A DNA stretch of 64,000 bases from Hymenobacter cyanobacteriorum (GTDB taxonomy: Bacteria > Bacteroidota > Bacteroidia > Cytophagales > Hymenobacteraceae): contig NZ_JALBGC010000003.1 of NCBI RefSeq assembly GCF_022631375.1, positions 620,001 to 684,000 of the forward strand. The letters are read 5' to 3'. Made by a program: the position numbers and the translations under genes. The notes beneath the pieces are model-generated. The model was not told the DNA's origin, ran no database searches, and saw nothing but the letters and a program-made list of their open reading frames with translations. Below are positions 1-9,041 of the stretch, piece after piece (position 1 is the first letter of the stretch; each line of letters opens with the position of its first letter).

Positions 1-1116
1 TTGCGCGAGAAGATGACCTTGTTCTGGCACGGGCACTTTGCCTGCCGCGTGCGCCAGCCCGGCCCGGCCCTGAGCCTGCACAACGCCACCCGGCAGCACG
101 CCCTGGGCAAGTTTCCGGACCTGCTGCTGGCCGTGAGCCAGGAGCCGGCCATGCTGCAATTCCTGAACAACCAGCAGAACCGCAAGGAGCATCCCAACGA
201 AAATTTCGCCCGCGAGGTGATGGAGCTGTTCACCCTCGGCCGCGGCAACTACACCGAGAATGACGTGAAGGAAGCCGCCCGCGCCTTCACCGGCTGGGGC
301 TACGACGGGCAGGGCAACTTCCGGTTTCGGGCGCGGGACCACGATGCCGGCTCGAAAATCTTTCTGGGCCGCACCGGCAATTTCACGGGCGAGGATGTGC
401 TGAAAATCATTCTGGAACAGCCCGTTGCGGCCACGTTTCTCACTACGAAAATCTACCGCTTTTTCGTGAACGACGTGCCCAACCCGGCCCATATCGAGCC
501 GCTCGCCGCCGCCTTCCGCCAAAGCGGCTACGACATGGCCGACCTGCTGGAGCGGATGTTTTCGGCCGACTGGTTCTACGAGCCGGCCAACGTGGGCACC
601 CACATCAAAAGCCCCGTGGAGCTGCTAGCCGGCCTGCGCCGCACCCTGAACCTGAAAATCGACAATGCCCAGCCGCTGCTGGGCTACCAGCGCGCGCTGG
701 GCCAAAACTTGTTTCAGCCGCCCAACGTGGCCGGCTGGCCCGGCGGCCGCAACTGGATTGACTCGTCGTCGCTGCTGCTGCGCCTGCAGCTGCCGGCCAT
801 CCTGTTCAAAAACGCCGAGTTCGCCGTGGCCCTGAAGCAGGACGAAAACGACATCGACCCCAACCAGACCAAGGCCCAGCGCACTGTGCGGCCCGGCGCG
901 GGCGCCCACCTGCCGCTGGCCCCGCTGCAACAGTTGCTCGGCGCCACGCCCGCTCCGCAGCAGCCCGAAAAGTTGAGCGACTTCTTATTTCAGGCGAGCA
1001 TCCGGCCCGAAAACCTGCAGCTGGTGCAGCAGGCCGCCGCGCAAAAAGAGCCGGCCGAAGCCTTGCGCGCCACACTGGTGAGCTTGTTGAGTTTGCCGGA
1101 GTATCAGTTGGCCTGA
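1..1116 (+). CDS. DUF1800 family protein, 5' end outside window
   Basis: The reading frame is open from the first base, so the visible 371 residues are the C-terminal part of a longer protein. The opening residues REKMTLFWHGHF, followed by NENFAREVMELFTLG and ARAFTGWGY, are hallmark blocks of the DUF1800 family, whose members usually run to 450-600 residues. The family has no agreed enzyme activity. Its genes are very often followed by a DUF1501 gene, as here (158 bp downstream, same strand), which suggests the two products act together, probably at or outside the inner membrane. The signal-peptide region is not visible. The family call is firm and the role unknown. Confidence 0.85.
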   Translation: MREKMTLFWHGHFACRVRQPGPALSLHNATRQHALGKFPDLLLAVSQEPAMLQFLNNQQNRKEHPNENFAREVMELFTLGRGNYTENDVKEAARAFTGWGYDGQGNFRFRARDHDAGSKIFLGRTGNFTGEDVLKIILEQPVAATFLTTKIYRFFVNDVPNPAHIEPLAAAFRQSGYDMADLLERMFSADWFYEPANVGTHIKSPVELLAGLRRTLNLKIDNAQPLLGYQRALGQNLFQPPNVAGWPGGRNWIDSSSLLLRLQLPAILFKNAEFAVALKQDENDIDPNQTKAQRTVRPGAGAHLPLAPLQQLLGATPAPQQPEKLSDFLFQASIRPENLQLVQQAAAQKEPAEALRATLVSLLSLPEYQLA

Positions 1117-1129
1117 TGTTTTGCGAAGG

Positions 1130-1244
1130 CACGTCGTGCCGAGCGCAGCCGAGCCATCTCGCGTGCCACCACTAAGTAAAACGCCTGAACGATTGAATTA
1201 TGGCCCCATGCGAGATGCCTCGGCTGCACTCGGCATGACGTGCC
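1130..1244. repeat. Long inverted repeat, CATGCCGAGC family, copy 1
   Basis: The arm at 1130-1165 reads approximately GTGCCGAGCGCAGCCGAG then CATCTCGCG. It is mirrored at 1207-1244 by CGAGATGCCTCGGCTG then CACTCGGCATGACG, with about 40 bp between. The same arms recur at 56000-56093. The element lies between the DUF1800 stop and the DUF1501 start. It resembles a REP/MITE-like palindrome; no transposase is near it. Confidence 0.75.
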
Positions 1245-1273
1245 CTATCCCATCTTCCCTATCCCCTTCCACT

Positions 1274-2491
1274 ATGCCTACCTCCCGCCGCGATTTCCTG
1301 CGCACCTCCGCCCTGGCCAGCACGCTGCTGCTGGTGCCCAAGTTTCTGCACGCCCTGGACCGCGGACCCGGCCTGGCCGGCCTGCGCGATGCGGCCGGCG
1401 CGCGCCGCCTCATTGTGGTGCAGTTGGGCGGCGGCAACGATGGCCTGAACACCGTCATTCCGTACCGCAACGACCTGTACTACAAGGCCCGGCCCACGTT
1501 GGGCATCAAGGAGGCCGAAGGTATTCTGGGCCTTGAAAAGGACCTGGGCCTGCACCCGGCCCTAAAAGGCCTGAAGGGCCTCTACGACCAGGGCCAGCTG
1601 GCCGTGCTGAACTCGGTGGGCTACCCCAACCCCGACCGCTCGCACTTCCGCTCGATGGATATCTGGCAGTCGGGCTCGGGCTCGGAGCAGGTGGTGAGCA
1701 CCGGCTGGCTGGGCCGCTACCTCGATTCGAGCTGCGCCGACTGCCAGCGGCCCTACAACGCCCTCGAAATCGACGATACGTTGAGCCTGGCCCTGAAAGG
1801 CCGTCAGCGCAAAGGCTTGGCGCTGAAAACGCCCGATAAATTCCACCAGCTTACCCAAAACCGTCTGCTCAGCAAGGTGAGCCAGGAAACCGCGCCCGCC
1901 CACCAAGAGCAGGTTGACTATCTGTATAAAACGCTGGCCGAAACCGCCTCCTCGGCCGATTACCTCTACGACAAGTCAAAAATCTATAAATCGACGGTCG
2001 CCTACCCCAATTCCGACTTCGGCAAGAACCTGAAAACCACCGCCGAACTGATTAACTCAGGCGTCGAGTCGCGCGTTTTCTACCTGGCCCTGAGCGGCTT
2101 CGACACCCACGTGCGCCAGCACGAGCAGCAGCAGCGCCTCTTCACTGACCTCGGCGACGGCCTCGCGGCCCTGGCCGACGACCTGCGCCAGCACGACCAG
2201 TGGAACAACACGCTGGTGCTGGTTTTCTCCGAATTTGGCCGCCGCGTGGGCCAGAACGCCAGCAACGGCACCGACCACGGCACGGCCAACAACGTGTTTC
2301 TGGCCGGTGGTGCGCTCGCCAAAAAAGGCGTCCTCAACGCCGCGCCCGACCTCGCCAACCTCGACCAAGGCGACCTGCGCCACCAAATCGACTTCCGCAG
2401 CATCTACGCCAGCGTGCTGAAGGATTGGCTTGGCGCCGACGACTTCGCCATTCTTGGCACCGGCTTCGAGCGAATGCCGGGGCTGGTGTAG
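1274..2491 (+). CDS. DUF1501 family protein with Tat-type signal
   Basis: This 405-residue protein starts MPTSRRDFLRTSALASTLLL, a twin-arginine signal (SRRDFLR), so export by the Tat system is expected. The body carries DUF1501 blocks: VVQLGGGNDGLNTVIPY near residue 50, SHFRSMDIWQSG, GFDTHVRQHEQQQ, and FSEFGRRVGQN with TDHGTAN in the C-terminal third, which resemble the metal-site region of sulfatase/alkaline-phosphatase-fold proteins. The ATG at 1274 is chosen because the Tat motif follows it directly; an upstream in-frame extension to 1121 runs through the inverted repeat and looks non-coding. Pairing with the preceding DUF1800 gene is a recurrent arrangement. The substrate is unknown. Confidence 0.88.
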   Translation: MPTSRRDFLRTSALASTLLLVPKFLHALDRGPGLAGLRDAAGARRLIVVQLGGGNDGLNTVIPYRNDLYYKARPTLGIKEAEGILGLEKDLGLHPALKGLKGLYDQGQLAVLNSVGYPNPDRSHFRSMDIWQSGSGSEQVVSTGWLGRYLDSSCADCQRPYNALEIDDTLSLALKGRQRKGLALKTPDKFHQLTQNRLLSKVSQETAPAHQEQVDYLYKTLAETASSADYLYDKSKIYKSTVAYPNSDFGKNLKTTAELINSGVESRVFYLALSGFDTHVRQHEQQQRLFTDLGDGLAALADDLRQHDQWNNTLVLVFSEFGRRVGQNASNGTDHGTANNVFLAGGALAKKGVLNAAPDLANLDQGDLRHQIDFRSIYASVLKDWLGADDFAILGTGFERMPGLV

Positions 2492-2500
2492 AAAGCCGCT

Positions 2501-3220
2501 CTAAATGCGCTGCAGGCTCTTGTAGAAGCCTTCCTGGTACGACTTGCCGATGGGCACGAAGTGGCCGCCGTGCAGGTTGGCCGTGTTGTCCTCAATCGAC
2601 TCGATGTGCTGGGTATTAAGCAGGTAGCTGCGGTGCACGCGCACAAAATTGGTGTATGGCGCCAGGCGCGTTTCCAGGGCCTTAAGCGTGGTGTACACAA
2701 TGTATTTATGCTTGTCCGTCACGATGTTGACGTAGTCGGACAGCGCTTCCACATACAGCACTTCGTCGAAGTTGATGCGCACCATGCGGCTGTTCACCTT
2801 CACAAACAGGTCGCTGCGGGTAGGCACTTCGGCGGCGGCGGGGGCGCCGGCCGGGGCGCTGCTGCCCACGCGGCTGCTCACGCGCTCGACGGCCTGCGTG
2901 AAGCGGGCAAACTCGAACGGCTTCACCAGGTAGTCGGTCACGCGCAGGGCGAAGGCGTCGACGGCAAAATCCTGCCGGGCGGTGGTGATGATGACCTCTG
3001 GCGGGTTGGGCAGCACGCGCAGCAGGTCGAGCCCGCTGAGGTGGGGCATCTCAATGTCGAGGAAAAGCACATCAACACGGTTGCCTTCGCGGAAAAAAGC
3101 CAGCCCAGCCATGCCATCGGCCAGCGAGGCCACCAGTTTCAGGTTGGGGGTCAGCGACACATAATGCTCCAGGGTGAGGCGATTAATTTCGTCGTCGTCG
3201 ATAATGGCGCAGGTCAGCAT
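2501..3220 (-). CDS. LytTR-family response regulator
   Basis: This two-domain regulator has 239 residues. The receiver domain (about 1-115) shows the acidic cluster IIDDDE at 6-11, the phospho-acceptor Asp55 in FLDIEMP and the conserved Lys100 in YLVKPFEF. The C-terminal LytTR DNA-binding domain (about 140-239) contains FVKVNSRMVRI, YVEALSDYVNIVT, FVRVHRSYLLN and the closing VPIGKSYQ block. The ATG at 3220 precedes the receiver domain; an upstream extension has no domain character. No histidine kinase is adjacent, so its partner, usually a LytS/5TM-type kinase for this family, must be elsewhere. The gene converges on DUF1501 with 9 bp between stops. Confidence 0.92.
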   Translation of the reverse strand: MLTCAIIDDDEINRLTLEHYVSLTPNLKLVASLADGMAGLAFFREGNRVDVLFLDIEMPHLSGLDLLRVLPNPPEVIITTARQDFAVDAFALRVTDYLVKPFEFARFTQAVERVSSRVGSSAPAGAPAAAEVPTRSDLFVKVNSRMVRINFDEVLYVEALSDYVNIVTDKHKYIVYTTLKALETRLAPYTNFVRVHRSYLLNTQHIESIEDNTANLHGGHFVPIGKSYQEGFYKSLQRI

Positions 3221-3352
3221 AGGGGCAGCAAGTGGGGAAGTCCGCTTAAAACGGCTTCGAATTGGGTCGTTCGTCGGTCTAAAGTAGCCGTTCAGATGGC
3301 AAGTTAGGCCATCGGCCGGCGAAGTAAATTTATTCTTGATAAAACAATGTGG

Positions 3353-3360
3353 TAATTTTG
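3353..3360 (+). promoter_or_regulatory. Bacteroidota -7 box (TAATTTTG)
   Basis: TAATTTTG matches the Bacteroidota -7 consensus TAnnTTTG and ends 15 bp before the ATG at 3376. A TTG lies at 3336-3338, closer than the usual -33 spacing, so the -33 element is uncertain. Confidence 0.45.
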
Positions 3361-3375
3361 ATATAGATTTGTGGC

Positions 3376-3846
3376 ATGCCAAGTACTACTCTGCAGCCAC
3401 TGGCTTGCGCCCAACCTGTTACTTCCGCTATTCGCTGGGCACTTGCTGGCCTATTGGGCCTGCTGCTGGCGCTTTCCGCCGGCCCGGCCCGGGCCCAGCG
3501 CTGGGCCACGCACCCCACGGCTACCGCCGCCGAAACGCAGAACGAAACCGCCGCGCCCAGCCTTTCGCGCCACGTGCACGATGTGCAGCGCATCACCGGC
3601 TACCTCGCCGATGCCCTGCGCCTGAGCACGGCCCAGCAAATGGCCCTGCAGCACTGCACCGTTGACGAGCGCGCGGCCCTGCTGCTGGCTACTTCCGACA
3701 AAGACGCCCGCGATGCGCAGGCCCGCTACCTGGCCAGCGTGCGCCGGGTGCTGGCCTCCAGCCAGCTGCGCAGCTACGTGCTGCTGCGCCAGCAGCTCGA
3801 AGGCACCCTGTTGCCCCTCGACGGCCTCGGCCTGGCCATTCGCTAG
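3376..3846 (+). CDS. Small secreted protein of unknown function
   Basis: This 156-residue protein has an N-terminal hydrophobic stretch (about 20-38, WALAGLLGLLLALS) ending ARAQ, a likely signal-peptidase I site at about residue 41. The mature part (about 55-150) is predicted helical and amphipathic, with LSRHVHDVQRITGYLADAL, LSTAQQMALQH and AQARYLASVRRVLASSQ. That layout is reminiscent of small periplasmic Spy/LTXXQ-like helical proteins, but I cannot assign it to that family. A -7 box lies just upstream. It diverges from the response-regulator gene and converges on kmo. A GGCCGGC/GCCGGCC hairpin at 3852-3873 may serve as a weak terminator. Confidence 0.7.
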   Translation: MPSTTLQPLACAQPVTSAIRWALAGLLGLLLALSAGPARAQRWATHPTATAAETQNETAAPSLSRHVHDVQRITGYLADALRLSTAQQMALQHCTVDERAALLLATSDKDARDAQARYLASVRRVLASSQLRSYVLLRQQLEGTLLPLDGLGLAIR

Positions 3847-4032
3847 CGCCAGGCCGGCCGGCGTGTGCCGGCCGCTGGTTTCATTTCCCGCTTTTGCATT
3901 AGCTCCAGCCCCGCTTTTCGGCGGGGACGGGCATTTTACATCCTGAAAAAGCTGCTGCCTTTGCGCCCTTCCTGCTCCGTCTGCTTCTTGCTCCGGCCGG
4001 GTCGGCTGCCACGCGCAACCGGCAAAGCCGGT

Positions 4033-5424
4033 TTAGCGGGCGGGTTGCTGGGCCAACTCCTGCTGCACCAAGGCTTGCACGGCGGGTTGCTCGTAGTCGG
4101 CTTCGGCTTGAATGTGAGGCATGAGGCGGGCCATAATGGCGTCCTGGCGTTGGCCGGCGGCCCAGGCCTCGGCGTAGGGCGTGTCGGAGAAAGTGACCTG
4201 CGAGTACAGCGGCACCCACCGCCCGGGAAATTGCGTGGAAATCTTCGCCTCAATCTTCTTTTGCAGCAGGAAGCGCGGGTCGGCCACGCGGTCGCGCATT
4301 TCCACGAAGTTGTAGATGGCCAGGTCAGCCATGGCGTCGTTGTTGGGCTTGCGTTGTGCCTGGAACTCGGCGAAGATATCGGCCCAGGCCGCATCGCCGT
4401 GCTGGTCGAGCAGCTGGTTGAGCACGGTGCAGTCCTCGAAGCCGGCGTTCATGCCCTGGCCATAAAACGGCACAATGGCGTGCGCCGCATCACCGAGCAG
4501 CAGCACGTCGTCATCGTACTTCCACGGAAAGCACTTCACCGTGACGAGCGAGCCCGTGGGGTGCGCGAAAAATTCCTCCGTCAGGGCCGGCATCAGCGGC
4601 GTGGCATCGGGGAATACGCGGGTGAAAAATTCGGTCACGTCGGCCGGCGTTTGCAAAGCAGCAAAGCTTTCGGGGCCTTCGAAGGGAAAAAACAGGGTGC
4701 AGTTGAACGAGCCGTCGAGGTTGGGCAGCGCAATCATCAGGTATTGGCCCCGGGGCCAGATGTGCAGGGCATTTTTCTCGAACTGCCACGCGCCGCCGGG
4801 GCCGGCGGCAATGGTGAGCTCCTTATAGCCGTAGTCGAGAAAATCCTGCGAGTAGTCGAACCGGTCGGTGCGCTGCAGGGCAGCGCGCACGGCCGAGAAA
4901 GCGCCGTCGGTGCCGAACAGGCGTTGGTAGGGCGCAGTGTGCTCCTGGCGGGTTTCGGTGTCGCGCAGGCGCAGCTCTTTGGTTTTCAAATCGATGCCCA
5001 GGCACTGCTGACCAAAATGCACCTGCACCCCGGTCTGGCCCTCGGCCAGGTCGAGCAGGCGGCGGTTGAGGTGGCCGCGGTTCACCGAGTAAATGGCCTG
5101 GCCCTCGTGGCCGTAGGGCTGGCGCGTGAGGTTGCCGTGCACGTCGTGCATCACGCGGCCGCTCATCGGAATGCCCACCTGGCGGATGTCGTTGGCCACG
5201 CCCACGCCGCCCAGGGCCTTCCACCCGCGGTCCGAAAGGGCCAGGTTGATGGAGCGGCCCTCGTGCACATCGGCGCGGCGCGGGTCGGGGCGGCGCTCAA
5301 ACACCTGCACGGCGTGGCCCCGGCGGGCCAGGTACAGCGAAAGCAGCGAGCCCACCAGGCCGGCGCCCATGATGGTGACGGAATCGGGGGCGGCAGTTGG
5401 CGAGGCAGGGGAAGGCGTGGTCAT
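4033..5424 (-). CDS. kmo: Kynurenine 3-monooxygenase
   Basis: This FAD-dependent hydroxylase has 463 residues. It is expected to convert L-kynurenine to 3-hydroxykynurenine with NADPH and O2. The Rossmann motif GAGLVG lies at residues 20-25 with the acidic strand end VFERRPDPRR. The substrate-side block GRSINLALSDRG is typical of KMO. The second FAD motif LLGDAAHAIVPFYGQGMN and the following GFEDC place it in the KMO branch of class A flavoprotein monooxygenases. The ATG at 5424 leaves a short Pro-rich leader before the FAD domain. Its product is the substrate of the kynureninase encoded at 10.7-12.0 kb. A weak AACCGGC/GCCGGTT hairpin overlaps the stop. Confidence 0.93.
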   Translation of the reverse strand: MTTPSPASPTAAPDSVTIMGAGLVGSLLSLYLARRGHAVQVFERRPDPRRADVHEGRSINLALSDRGWKALGGVGVANDIRQVGIPMSGRVMHDVHGNLTRQPYGHEGQAIYSVNRGHLNRRLLDLAEGQTGVQVHFGQQCLGIDLKTKELRLRDTETRQEHTAPYQRLFGTDGAFSAVRAALQRTDRFDYSQDFLDYGYKELTIAAGPGGAWQFEKNALHIWPRGQYLMIALPNLDGSFNCTLFFPFEGPESFAALQTPADVTEFFTRVFPDATPLMPALTEEFFAHPTGSLVTVKCFPWKYDDDVLLLGDAAHAIVPFYGQGMNAGFEDCTVLNQLLDQHGDAAWADIFAEFQAQRKPNNDAMADLAIYNFVEMRDRVADPRFLLQKKIEAKISTQFPGRWVPLYSQVTFSDTPYAEAWAAGQRQDAIMARLMPHIQAEADYEQPAVQALVQQELAQQPAR

Positions 5425-5617
5425 GGGTGGGCGGGAAAAAGGATTGCCCGGCGAAGCTACTACGCGCCTGCCCACTGGCCGGCACCGCAGCGCAGCACCA
5501 ACGCGAAAGCCCGGGGATTCAACAGGAATTCGGACAAGTTGGTCGTAAATTTTTTACATCGGGCAACTCCCACCGGACTTTTGTCGAATTAGAACTAAAT
5601 CGATAAAATTATTCATC

Positions 5618-5866
5618 ATGACACGAACTCACGCTTCCCGGACGGGCTTGGTAAAGTGGCGGCAGCTGGCCCTGCGGCGGCGCGGGGTGGCGTTGGTGCT
5701 CATTGCCCAAAGTGCCCGGGCCAAGCCGGTGGCAGGCAGCCGGCGCTACCTCGTGGCAGCACCGGTTTGCCCGGTGGGCAAGCGCGCAACCATTCGGATT
5801 GGTGAATTTGTAATAAGCCCGGAAGGTGACCCGCGCATTCTAGGCCATCCGCAGATTCGCTATTAG
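5618..5866 (+). CDS. Small basic protein ending GHPxIRY (copy A)
   Basis: This 82-residue frame is Arg-rich at the N-terminus (WRQLALRRR) with a short hydrophobic run (VALVLIAQSA). It ends RIGEFVISPEG then RILGHPQIRY. The tail matches the end of the small frame at 9042-9248 (RVGDYEVGETF then RLCGHPGIRY), and that resemblance is the main evidence that it is a real gene. It lies 144 bp upstream of the TonB-dependent receptor on the same strand. I do not recognise the family. The start is the first ATG in frame. Confidence 0.5.
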   Translation: MTRTHASRTGLVKWRQLALRRRGVALVLIAQSARAKPVAGSRRYLVAAPVCPVGKRATIRIGEFVISPEGDPRILGHPQIRY

Positions 5867-5975
5867 CATTAAAAAACTATCCTCATTGCAATCTGGCTTA
5901 AAAAATGGACTGGCGTTGGCCATTTTTTAGAAACCGAACATTACAAAACGCACATTACCAATAGGAAATAACTGG

Positions 5976-5983
5976 TATATTTG
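5976..5983 (+). promoter_or_regulatory. Bacteroidota -7 box (TATATTTG)
   Basis: TATATTTG is a full match to TAnnTTTG. It ends 27 bp upstream of the receptor ATG at 6011, giving a predicted leader of about 20 nt. The surrounding 5870-6000 is notably AT-rich. No clear TTTG is seen at the -33 position. Confidence 0.55.
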
Positions 5984-6010
5984 GGGTTCCAATAACCAAC
6001 TTGTTCTCCT

Positions 6011-8833
6011 ATGCGCAGCGTTTACGTATTTTTTATTCTATGCTTTTGCCTGTCGGCGAGCAGTTATGCCCAGGGCCTGCAGGCCGTGAGCGGCACGGTG
6101 CAAACCGAGGCCGGCGCGCCGCTGCCGGGGGCCACGGTTTTCTTCAAGGGTACCTACACGGGTAGCAGCACCAACGAGGAAGGCCAGTTTGAGGTGAAAG
6201 GGGATTTTTCGAAGGGCGTGCTTACGCTGTCGGTGTCCTTCATCGGCTACGAAACCCAGGAGCTGCCCATTGCCGGTCCCGACAACGCTTTGGTGGTGAC
6301 GCTGCGCCCCAGCGCCATGCTCGACCAGGTGGTGGTAGCGGCTTCCCGCGTGGAGGAAAACATTGGCCAGGTGCCGGTGACGGTGGAAAAGCTCGACCAG
6401 CGCCAGGTGGAGCAGATTACCACACCCGACCTGGTGGCGGGCCTGGCCCGTTTCAAAGCCATTGATGTGAGCAGTTCGAGCATGCTGGCGGCCAGCTTCA
6501 GCACGCGCGGCTTCAACTCGTCGCGCTCGGAGCGCATCATTCAGTTGGCCGATTACATGGATACGCAGATTCCGAGCATCAGCAGCAACTTTGGCAACCT
6601 GTTGGGCGTGCCGGTGCTGGATGTGGCCAGCGTGGAAGTGGTGCACGGCCCGGCTTCGGCCCTCTACGGCGCCAACGCCTTCAACGGCGTGCTGCTCACC
6701 AACTCGAAAGACCCGTTCCGCGACCCCGGCCTGACCTTGCGCGTGCGCGCCGGCAACCGCAGCATGCTCGACGGCCAGTTCCGCTACGCCCAGAAAATCG
6801 GCGAGCGCATGGCGTTCAAGATTTCGGGCGGCGCGATGCGGGCCAACGACTTCGTGGCCACCAACTTCGATGCCACTTCGCCGTTCATTGAGCCGGCCAA
6901 CAACCCCGCTGGCTCGAACCTGGGCTACGACGCGGTGAGCCGCTACGGCGACATTGGCAACACGTTTCCGGCCAGCCCGACGACGCAGGGCTACGCCGGG
7001 CCGTTGCTGGCCAACAAAACGGTGTTTCTGCCCGGCTACACCGAACGCCAGCTCGTGGCCGGCGACAGTACCACGCACTCCTACAAGCTGGCACCTAGCT
7101 TTTCGGTGCTCGTGACCAACCGCATCAAAGCCACCGTGGACTACCGCTACACCAACGGCACCACCACGTACCAGAGCGCGAGCCGCTACCGCTTCATCAA
7201 CAGCGGCGCGCACCAGGGCCGGGTGCAGCTGGAGGGCAGCAACTGGTTTTTGCGCGCCTTCACCACGCACGACTACTCGGGCCAGCGCGACCCGCAAACC
7301 GACGGCTCGTACAACCTGGGTTTCCTGGGCGCTTTCCTGCAAACGCAGGCGGCCCCGGGCAACGCCATCAACCCCAACACCGGCAAACCCGTCACCTACG
7401 CCGAGCGGTATTTTGGCACGTATGCCGTGGCCTACAACACCGCTTACACCCAGGCGCTGGGAGCCGGCAACAGCGCCGCGGCGGCAGCCGATGCCGCAGC
7501 CCTCGCAGCCCGCAACGCGGCCAATACCAGCGCCCCGCTGCTGAAGCCGGGCACGCCGGAGTTCGACGCGGCCCGCAACAAAATTATTCACGACCCGACG
7601 CCGGGCCAGGGCGCGCGCCTCATCATCCGCTCCATTCTGAACGAGGGCAGTGGGCAGTACACGTTCAAAAACAACTTTGCCGACCTGACCGTGGGCGCGG
7701 CCTACCGCCAGTTTCTGCTGGGCTCGGATGGCAGCCTGTTTGAAGACACCAAGGACGGCGACCGCATCAAGAACTACGAGTACGGCGCCTACGCCCAAGC
7801 CACCAAAACGCTGCTCGACGACCACCTGAAGCTGGCCGCGGCCGGCCGCATCGACAATTTCAAGAACTTCGGCACGGCGTTTTCGCCGCGGGCTTCGGCC
7901 GTGTACTCGCTCGGGGCCGATAAGCTGCAGAACTTCCGTGTGAGCTACAGCCGCGCCTTCCGCGCCCCTACGCAGAATGACCAGTACATCAAGCTCGACG
8001 TGGGCCGCGCCTTGCTACTGGGCAACGTGCGCGGCGGCTTCCAGGGCTACCTGCCGTCGTTGGGTGGCCGCCTGGCCACCGACCCCACCATTCTGGCCCC
8101 AACCCGCGCCGCCGAGCTGGCCGCCTACGAGTACGCCGCCCCGGCCCTGAAGCTGGAGCAGGTAAACAGCGTGGAATTTGGCTACCGCGCCCAGATTGCC
8201 AAGAAGCTGTACCTCGACGTGGACTACTTCTACAACGTGTACAACAACTTCATTGCCACCCAGAACTTCATTGGTAATGTGGATGGTAGCCGCCCCACCG
8301 CTACGCAACTCGCTACCGGTGGCAGCGTGCGCTTCCAAAGCCCAACGTTGCTCAACGGCACCGTTAACAATACCCGCGTGATTCAGATTGCCGCCAACGT
8401 GGACCAGCGCGTACAAAGCCAGGGCGCGGGCCTCACGCTGAGCTACGCCTTCGCGCCGGCCCTGACGGTGAGCGGCAACTATAGCTACAACGACCTCATC
8501 ACGAAGGCCTTCAAAGTCGGCACGCAGTCGTTCTTCAACACGCCCCGGCACAAGTACAACCTCGGCCTCGACGGCCAGGCCCTGAACCGGACCCTGAGCT
8601 ACAACGTGAACTACCGCTGGGTCGACAGCTTCCTGTACGAGTCGACCTTCGCTACCGGCACCGTGCCCACGGCCCACACCGTGGATGCGCAGGTGGGCTA
8701 CCTCATCAAGCCGCTGCACCTCACGGCCCAGGCCGGTGTCACCAACCTGTTCGACGCCCAGAACTTCCAGGTATACGGCGCGCCCAGCTACGGCCGCCTG
8801 GGCTACTTCGGCTTGCTGTTCGACATTAAATAA
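6011..8833 (+). CDS. TonB-dependent receptor, CarboxypepD_reg type
   Basis: This outer-membrane TonB-dependent receptor has 940 residues. A signal peptide (MRSVYVFFILCFCLSASSYA) is followed by a CarboxypepD_reg-like domain (about 24-105: SGTVQTEAGAPLPGATVFFKG and SFIGYETQELPI), then the plug (about 110-230) with VVVAASRVEENIGQVPVTVE, STRGFNSSRSERI, VEVVHGPASALYGANAFNGV, and a beta-barrel ending GRLGYFGLLFDIK. It is not a SusC: no long SusC signature or SusD neighbour is present. The substrate cannot be read from sequence. Its position between kmo and kynU might hint at uptake of aromatic compounds, but that is only contextual. A -7 box precedes it and a strong terminator follows. Confidence 0.92.
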   Translation: MRSVYVFFILCFCLSASSYAQGLQAVSGTVQTEAGAPLPGATVFFKGTYTGSSTNEEGQFEVKGDFSKGVLTLSVSFIGYETQELPIAGPDNALVVTLRPSAMLDQVVVAASRVEENIGQVPVTVEKLDQRQVEQITTPDLVAGLARFKAIDVSSSSMLAASFSTRGFNSSRSERIIQLADYMDTQIPSISSNFGNLLGVPVLDVASVEVVHGPASALYGANAFNGVLLTNSKDPFRDPGLTLRVRAGNRSMLDGQFRYAQKIGERMAFKISGGAMRANDFVATNFDATSPFIEPANNPAGSNLGYDAVSRYGDIGNTFPASPTTQGYAGPLLANKTVFLPGYTERQLVAGDSTTHSYKLAPSFSVLVTNRIKATVDYRYTNGTTTYQSASRYRFINSGAHQGRVQLEGSNWFLRAFTTHDYSGQRDPQTDGSYNLGFLGAFLQTQAAPGNAINPNTGKPVTYAERYFGTYAVAYNTAYTQALGAGNSAAAAADAAALAARNAANTSAPLLKPGTPEFDAARNKIIHDPTPGQGARLIIRSILNEGSGQYTFKNNFADLTVGAAYRQFLLGSDGSLFEDTKDGDRIKNYEYGAYAQATKTLLDDHLKLAAAGRIDNFKNFGTAFSPRASAVYSLGADKLQNFRVSYSRAFRAPTQNDQYIKLDVGRALLLGNVRGGFQGYLPSLGGRLATDPTILAPTRAAELAAYEYAAPALKLEQVNSVEFGYRAQIAKKLYLDVDYFYNVYNNFIATQNFIGNVDGSRPTATQLATGGSVRFQSPTLLNGTVNNTRVIQIAANVDQRVQSQGAGLTLSYAFAPALTVSGNYSYNDLITKAFKVGTQSFFNTPRHKYNLGLDGQALNRTLSYNVNYRWVDSFLYESTFATGTVPTAHTVDAQVGYLIKPLHLTAQAGVTNLFDAQNFQVYGAPSYGRLGYFGLLFDIK

Positions 8834-8853
8834 CCCGCCGGTCTTCTGGCGGC

Positions 8854-8888
8854 AAAAAGCCCCGTCCAATAGCTGGACGGGGCTTTTT
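8854..8888 (+). terminator. Intrinsic terminator after the TonB-dependent receptor
   Basis: AGCCCCGTCCA at 8858-8868 pairs with TGGACGGGGCT at 8874-8884 around a 5-base loop, with A5 before and T5 after. It lies 20 bp beyond the receptor stop and is symmetrical enough to work in both directions. Confidence 0.9.
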
Positions 8889-9041
8889 CGTATGCGTAGC
8901 TGAACAGTAAGGCGCAGTATGTCAGGTTTATCGAAAAGGCTGTCGCCAAAACTGGTACGTTCCTTGAAACGAGTCCGACGCCGCCGGGCCGTCCGGGGTT
9001 GGGTTGTTGGCGATTCCCACCGCCGCCTTTCCTGCCTGCTC

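Noticed and set aside
1121..1273. N-terminal extension of the DUF1501 protein
   Set aside because: The extension reads through the inverted repeat and would bury the Tat signal 50 residues inside the protein.
3909..3926. CCCCGC-TTTTCG-GCGGGG hairpin as a terminator
   Set aside because: The stem is good, but neither strand has a following T-run and it lies some distance from both flanking stops; it was left out of the features.
3865..5592. A 575-codon plus-strand frame over kmo
   Set aside because: It is the shadow of kmo, whose FAD motifs and catalytic blocks are unambiguous on the minus strand.
6038..7825. A 595-codon minus-strand frame over the TonB-dependent receptor
   Set aside because: It is the antisense shadow of a clear receptor; there is no domain signal in the minus translation.
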